64,000 nucleotides of DNA, from assembly GCA_009779915.1 (NCBI GenBank), contig WRBA01000008.1, positions 39,578-103,577 of the forward strand, read 5' to 3'. A program made the translations under genes and the position numbers. Position 1 is the stretch's first letter. The number at the start of each line of letters is the position of its first letter. This document shows positions 60,010 through 64,000 of the stretch, piece after piece. The DNA is from Defluviitaleaceae bacterium (lineage in GTDB: Bacteria > Bacillota > Clostridia > Lachnospirales > UBA5962). Below the pieces are notes generated by a model. That model was given only the letters and a program-made list of their open reading frames with translations. It made no database searches and had not been told where the DNA came from.

Positions 60010-60071
60010 CCGCCTCTAAGCCAAAGCTTACTTTGGCAAGGCGGTAGGGTGAACTGCCTATTTGGCGGAGG
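60010..60071. repeat. GC-rich hairpin cluster downstream of the SpoIID-type gene
   Basis: CCGCCT (60010-60015) with AGGCGG (60039-60044) encloses GCCAAAG (60020-60026) with CTTTGGC (60031-60037). A further GGCGGAGG (60064-60071) can pair instead with the CCCCGCC at the left. The GC content is well above its surroundings. It may be a terminator of the minus-strand gene, or the end of an old mobile element; no ORF is present between 59960 and 60094. Confidence 0.5.
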
Positions 60072-60094
60072 TTTTAAGCCCCCATATCTTTATC

Positions 60095-61672
60095 CTAAAA
60101 AAGTCTGCGACCTTTAAACATAGACATTGCAAGCATCAATCCTAATCCAGACATATTATTTGGAGTTTCCGTACTTTTTGTTGATATGCTTGACGCTCTT
60201 GTATTCATATTAACTGCATTATGCACAGATACAATATAATTCCAAGTAATGGGGCCGATTATTCCATTGGCACTAATACCCATAAGATTTTGGAAAGCCG
60301 TAACAGCTCCTTGGGTTATTGGCCCGAATGAACCGTCTGCTGCAAGCTGTGTTATTGATGGGAAACGGCTTCTAATAGTATTTAGATAATTTTGCATAAC
60401 AGTTACAGATGGACCTCTTGAGCCGACGGACATAAGAACCCCCGGATACTCCGGATTAGACACATTAGGGAGATTGCTTGACACATTCATTAGCCGCTCC
60501 CATGTAATGGGTCCTACAATGCCATCAGCATTAAGCCCAAAAACCCTCTGAAAAGCTGTTACGGCACCTTCGGTTAAAGGGCCAAAAGTTCCGTCTGCTA
60601 CAAGAGTTGGGATAGCAGGGAAAGCCCTACTAACCGTATTTAACCTGGTCTGGACTAAAGAAACATCAGCCCCTCTTGAGCCTACACGTATTAAAGTGCC
60701 AGGGTAGGGAGGATTAGGGGTTGGTGAAGGTCCAGGTCCGGGACCTGGTGTGCTTTGCAGGCTATTAAACTCTTCAACAATTCTATACCAAGTAATAGGG
60801 CCTATAATGCCATCAGGATTAAGCCCAAAATGACGCTGGAAAGCTGCAACCGCCGAATGGGTTATTGGTCCGAATACCCCATCAGGGTTAAGTGCTGGTA
60901 TTGAAGGGACAACCCTTCTTATTGCATTTAGATAATTTTGCATTAATAATACATCAGGCCCTCTTGAGCCTTGTCTTATTAAAGTGCCAGGATATCCAGG
61001 TATATTAGGCTGTGCAGGTGATTCAGGAACTGTAGGAGGGACAGTCCCCTTAGCCGCAAAATAAACTTCCCAAAGCTTTCTCCAGGTTACAGGACCTACA
61101 ATGCCATCAGGATTAAGCCTAAAATGACGCTGGAAAGCTATAACCGCATCTCTTGTATTTTCCCTAAACACTCCGCTTCTAACCACAAGAGGCAAGTCCG
61201 GGTAAAATTCCCCTAAATAAGCTAAAACATATTGCAGCTTAACAACATTTTCACCTCGGTCTCCCATTCTTACAATAGTTGTAGGAGGCGGGTTTTGTAT
61301 GCCTATGCGGTCTCCCTCACTTGTAAGCTCAGCCAGGCTTTTAGCTGCAACAAATACCCTAATTATTTCATACCAAGTAGCTCTTCCTATTACGCCGTCA
61401 GGAGTAAGTCTGAATATTCGCTGAAATTCTGTTACTGTTCGCGCTGTTTCAGGGCCGAAGAAGCCATTAGGGTTTGGAATCGGTGGTATAAACCAATTTC
61501 CGCTTATTCTATTTAAATACATTTGCATAATACGCACATTTTCGCCGGATGAGCCTTCTCTAAGTGCTGTACCGGGAAATGCATTAGGATATGAGCCGGA
61601 TACATTGGTAAAAAAGCGGTTTGTGTACTGTATTTGAAGATCTCTCGGATAATAATGATGAAGTATTTGCAT
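60095..61672 (-). CDS. Peptidoglycan-binding repeat protein, SpoIID-like N-terminus damaged
   Basis: The frame contains five PG_binding_1 domains (each with a core such as SRGADVSLVQTRLN, then DGTFGPLTEGAVTAFQRVFG and NADGIVGPITW), separated by proline-rich linkers. The first available start is ATG 61672, with no good ribosome site. Family similarity, however, continues upstream in the same frame for 121 codons without any start codon (next entry). The intact family combines a SpoIID-like domain with these repeats and acts in spore cortex remodelling. What remains here may be translated poorly or not at all. A short tail after the last repeat ends in MSMFKGRRLF. Confidence 0.75.
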   Translation of the reverse strand: MQILHHYYPRDLQIQYTNRFFTNVSGSYPNAFPGTALREGSSGENVRIMQMYLNRISGNWFIPPIPNPNGFFGPETARTVTEFQRIFRLTPDGVIGRATWYEIIRVFVAAKSLAELTSEGDRIGIQNPPPTTIVRMGDRGENVVKLQYVLAYLGEFYPDLPLVVRSGVFRENTRDAVIAFQRHFRLNPDGIVGPVTWRKLWEVYFAAKGTVPPTVPESPAQPNIPGYPGTLIRQGSRGPDVLLMQNYLNAIRRVVPSIPALNPDGVFGPITHSAVAAFQRHFGLNPDGIIGPITWYRIVEEFNSLQSTPGPGPGPSPTPNPPYPGTLIRVGSRGADVSLVQTRLNTVSRAFPAIPTLVADGTFGPLTEGAVTAFQRVFGLNADGIVGPITWERLMNVSSNLPNVSNPEYPGVLMSVGSRGPSVTVMQNYLNTIRSRFPSITQLAADGSFGPITQGAVTAFQNLMGISANGIIGPITWNYIVSVHNAVNMNTRASSISTKSTETPNNMSGLGLMLAMSMFKGRRLF

Positions 61673-62035
61673 AGGGCTAAATCCACGAAGGGCAAGCTCC
61701 TGAGAACCCCATTGATGAAGCCCCGGGCAAGTTACAGACCTGCCGCTGCAGTATTCGGCGAAGAAAGGCTCCCTTCTGCCTTGCCTGCGGAGGAAATTAT
61801 TAAATATCTCATCAACTATTTGGGAAATATTTCCGAATATCTCGCGGCCGTTTACAAAAAATTGGTCAACGGCTGTGCTGTTAGTTATATCAAAATTTCT
61901 GCCCCGGCTTCGATACCAAGTTGTATATATTCTATTTAGTACAAAGGATATATGGCAGAGGATGTTTGCTCTAAGTGCCGCATCTTCCCAAGTTGGGTAT
62001 ATTTCGCTTGATGCTACATTTTTAGTATACTGTCG
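61673..62035 (-). pseudogene. In-frame 5' remnant of the SpoIID-like/peptidoglycan-binding gene
   Basis: Upstream of 61672 the same frame stays open for 121 codons and reads YTKNVASSEIYPTWEDAALR, NRIYTTWYRSRGRNFDITNS, NISQIVDEIFNNFLRRQG and SVTCPGLHQWGSQELALRGF, the SpoIID-like region of this clostridial family. It contains no ATG, GTG or TTG and meets an in-frame TAA at 62036-62038. The sequence beyond that stop no longer matches. So the 5' end, about 40 codons plus promoter, has been lost or replaced. Confidence 0.75.
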
Positions 62036-62226
62036 TTAAAGAAGGGTGAAGCAGATAGGAAAATTACTTGATGCAGCTAAGAAAGCTGCACGTACATCCT
62101 ATAATGTCACTATTATTGACTATCATAAAGTTACAAAATATACTATAATTAAAGTGTGTGTCTTGTTGAAAAGAAAATTTTATTAACGTGTTTGGCATAT
62201 ATGCCGACCTGTCACGGAGGGATTTT

Positions 62227-63429
62227 ATGAGGAAATATATAGTCGGCTTAACTTTGGCAATAGCCACGTTGTTTGCCTTTACAGCTTGTGGGAGAGATAG
62301 CGACACAGCTGCTCCAACAACAGAACCAGAGCCTACACATGAAACAGCCACTCAAGAATCGAGCGAAGTGTTGAATCAATCTTCGGACGAATGGATAATC
62401 ATGACCGCAAAACTGAATAACGGCATTAGTATTTCCATTCCCGGCACATGGTTAAGTTACGAGCATATCCCAAGCCCCGGCGGGGAGCCATTTAGAGGTC
62501 TTACGATTTCAAGTTCAGAGGTTTACCCTTTAATTGAAATCAATATATTTGAATCCCCCATCTCAAATCCATTGATGATTGTTGAGGGATTTTCTTATAG
62601 CGAACAGTTTCAATTTGATGATGGTTTTGTTGGTTATATGTTGGAAAACAATGAAGCGCTCATCTGGCTTCATAGTGGTGATGAGAGATTTGGTATACTA
62701 CAAATAGATTTGTGGCACAACGGCAATAGGGGCATATTTACCGACAACGAAGATTTAATATTGCGTATAGTAAGGTCATTGCGTAACGATTATATTGCAT
62801 CAACAACAGAAATTGCAGAGCCATCGCATACATCTAACCCCTTTGCTGCGGCATTATTTGAATACTTCGCAGGAGGCATGAGCCAAGAAGACATGCACGC
62901 CCGCGAGGAGCTTATACAAGCATCTTGGATGGGGCCTATAACCAAAGCTGTTTTAGTGAATATAGACAATGCAGGTACGCCGGGAATGTTAGCTTTTAGG
63001 CTTATAGCTCCGGATGGTCATCCAGTTCCTATGCTTAGACTGTTTGCCTTATATAATGGTGAGGTGTCCTACGTAGATGTTGGGGGCATATATGCCACAG
63101 ATATGTATGTTACGATAGACGGACGTGTAGTAGAGGCAATGCACCATTGGGGTTCTAGTGCCTACACACTTTTCGGAATTGAAGGCGGCAGGCTGATAAG
63201 GACATTTGGTATACATGTCATGCTAAATGATGATATTGACGATTTGGAAAGTGAATACAGCTATCTTACGGGCGGATTATGGGAAAATGCCCAAAACATC
63301 ACAAGGGAAGAATTTGAAGATATACGCATAATGCATGGACTTGATAACCTTATCCCTTGGAATGTAGAGCCTGATATCGGACTAAGATATGACGAAACAG
63401 AAGCAATCTTAGCTATGATATTTGAATAA
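62227..63429 (+). CDS. Putative lipoprotein of unknown function
   Basis: A 400-residue protein with a lipoprotein signal (lipobox FTAC at about 16-19, after a basic start and hydrophobic core) and a short Thr/Glu-rich linker. The mature part has no recognised domain; it contains a region like secreted stress proteins (NGISISIPGTWLSYEHIPSP) and an acidic C-terminal half. ATG 62227 follows GGAGGG; an ATG thirteen codons earlier lacks a site. The next gene begins 22 bases later and encodes another lipoprotein with a very similar signal peptide. Confidence 0.75.
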   Translation: MRKYIVGLTLAIATLFAFTACGRDSDTAAPTTEPEPTHETATQESSEVLNQSSDEWIIMTAKLNNGISISIPGTWLSYEHIPSPGGEPFRGLTISSSEVYPLIEINIFESPISNPLMIVEGFSYSEQFQFDDGFVGYMLENNEALIWLHSGDERFGILQIDLWHNGNRGIFTDNEDLILRIVRSLRNDYIASTTEIAEPSHTSNPFAAALFEYFAGGMSQEDMHAREELIQASWMGPITKAVLVNIDNAGTPGMLAFRLIAPDGHPVPMLRLFALYNGEVSYVDVGGIYATDMYVTIDGRVVEAMHHWGSSAYTLFGIEGGRLIRTFGIHVMLNDDIDDLESEYSYLTGGLWENAQNITREEFEDIRIMHGLDNLIPWNVEPDIGLRYDETEAILAMIFE

Positions 63430-63451
63430 GCAGCAGAAGGGAGGCTTTTGA

Positions 63452-64000
63452 ATGAGAAAATATGCATTTATTTTGACTTTGGCAATGGTTATACTTCTTG
63501 CTTTCACGGCTTGCGGCGGTAATGGTAATGCAATCACGCCACCCACAGAGCAAGACGATAACGGCTACGTTGAAACACCAACCGCTCAAGAGCATGAAAA
63601 TGAACAAAGCATAACCACTTCTGCCCATGTGCAGCTACAACTTGTGGATGATGAAAGTGTACGCCAATGGTATATGGGCGATGATCTGTTTGATTTAAGC
63701 CATGTGGAGCGTTATCACGAATTTGATACAGGCTATGACTTTGCCCGCATTGTGTTTACGACAAATGTTACAGTAAGGGATTTTAGATTTTTGAATGTGG
63801 TCTTTAATGATAGTTTTTCGCCGGGTGTAGACGACAGGCTTTATCTTGTGAGAGATGTAATGTACACCTTAGAGGAGCTTACGCCCGAAGTTCCCTTTGT
63901 GGTGACAGGAGCGGACATGGGCAGCGCACTTGCCGCTAATGGATTTTCGTTTGTTGATGAAATGGGGCAAACAAGATATTTTGCATTTCTTATTGATGGG
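63452..64000 (+). CDS. Second putative lipoprotein (cut by window edge)
   Basis: From ATG 63452, with GGGAGG upstream, 183 codons are open to the end of the window. The signal (RKYAFILTLAMVILLAFTAC) closely copies the previous gene, as does the linker rich in Thr, Glu and Pro. The mature region (SAHVQLQLVDDESVRQWYMG and on) differs. No domain is recognised. The pair probably forms an operon extending beyond the right edge. Confidence 0.7.
   Translation, partial: MRKYAFILTLAMVILLAFTACGGNGNAITPPTEQDDNGYVETPTAQEHENEQSITTSAHVQLQLVDDESVRQWYMGDDLFDLSHVERYHEFDTGYDFARIVFTTNVTVRDFRFLNVVFNDSFSPGVDDRLYLVRDVMYTLEELTPEVPFVVTGADMGSALAANGFSFVDEMGQTRYFAFLIDG

Overview
The window looks like chromosomal DNA of a low-GC, anaerobic, endospore-forming member of the Clostridia (Bacillota). 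Pointers are spore genes (dipicolinate synthase spoVFA/spoVFB, cwlD, yunB), clostridial small families (DUF1540, DUF4364, DUF3892), strong AGGAGG-type ribosome binding sites, frequent TTG/GTG starts, an oxygen-sensitive class I fumarase and tyrosine phenol-lyase. No rRNA, tRNA, CRISPR array or prophage is visible; this is mostly core genome with small accessory insertions and gene decay.

Layout. 1-4180: a DMT transporter cut by the left edge, a WYL regulator and small accessory proteins (SH3-like, DUF3795-PPOX, PhnB-like VOC with a stray VOC tail, AlkZ-related). 4162-8019 (minus): a methionine operon metF - MetH activation-domain protein - metH lacking that domain. 8271-11003: asparaginase overlapping a DRTGG protein, a tiny Met/Gly-rich protein, and argF with an ArgR-like operator on its promoter. 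11032-16055: a VOC gene broken by a 50-bp palindromic insertion, a MATE pump, a membrane-anchored MutS-like ATPase and a GGDEF protein. 16068-18876 (minus): cwlD, a cytoplasmic histidine kinase and a zinc-ribbon membrane protein. 19075-24574: tyrosine phenol-lyase, a broken Imm-5 immunity gene, DUF4364, radical SAM protein, rpsT, DUF1540 and murG. 24746-31266: a flavodoxin-like/SCP2 fusion, copper-amine-oxidase-N-like surface proteins, and an RpiR regulator between two M20 hydrolases. 31534-38115: purH, GNAT, rnz, an NCS2 permease, an ECF sigma/anti-sigma pair and tsaD, which appears to start at CTG. 38145-44313: yunB, yhaM, a Cas4-like nuclease split over two membrane-anchored proteins, rlmD and an AraC regulator. 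44615-46519 (minus): four tightly packed small ORFs and a class I glutamine amidotransferase.

46697-53504 is the most unusual block: a BlaI-type repressor with a clear double operator over its own promoter, two tandem M56 (BlaR1-like) membrane proteases, the second carrying an extracytoplasmic RCC1-type beta-propeller where BlaR1 has its penicillin sensor, then an orphan solute-binding lipoprotein and a PQQ-like beta-propeller lipoprotein. It reads as an envelope-sensing proteolysis switch with a non-beta-lactam ectodomain. 53550-64000: spoVFA/B divergent from aspartate kinase, a P-loop ATPase with a degenerate second half, fused fumarase overlapping a DUF368 (PopT-type) protein, a 5'-truncated SpoIID/peptidoglycan-binding gene, and two lipoproteins, the last cut by the right edge.

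Two families of short palindromic repeats recur between genes: TATAGTCAA-ended inverted repeats (six copies, 30-161 bp) and elements sharing the core GGGAGAGTCG or AGGAGAGTCG (three copies). Neither is explained by ordinary terminators alone. All functional calls come from reading the sequence against remembered family features; no database search was run.
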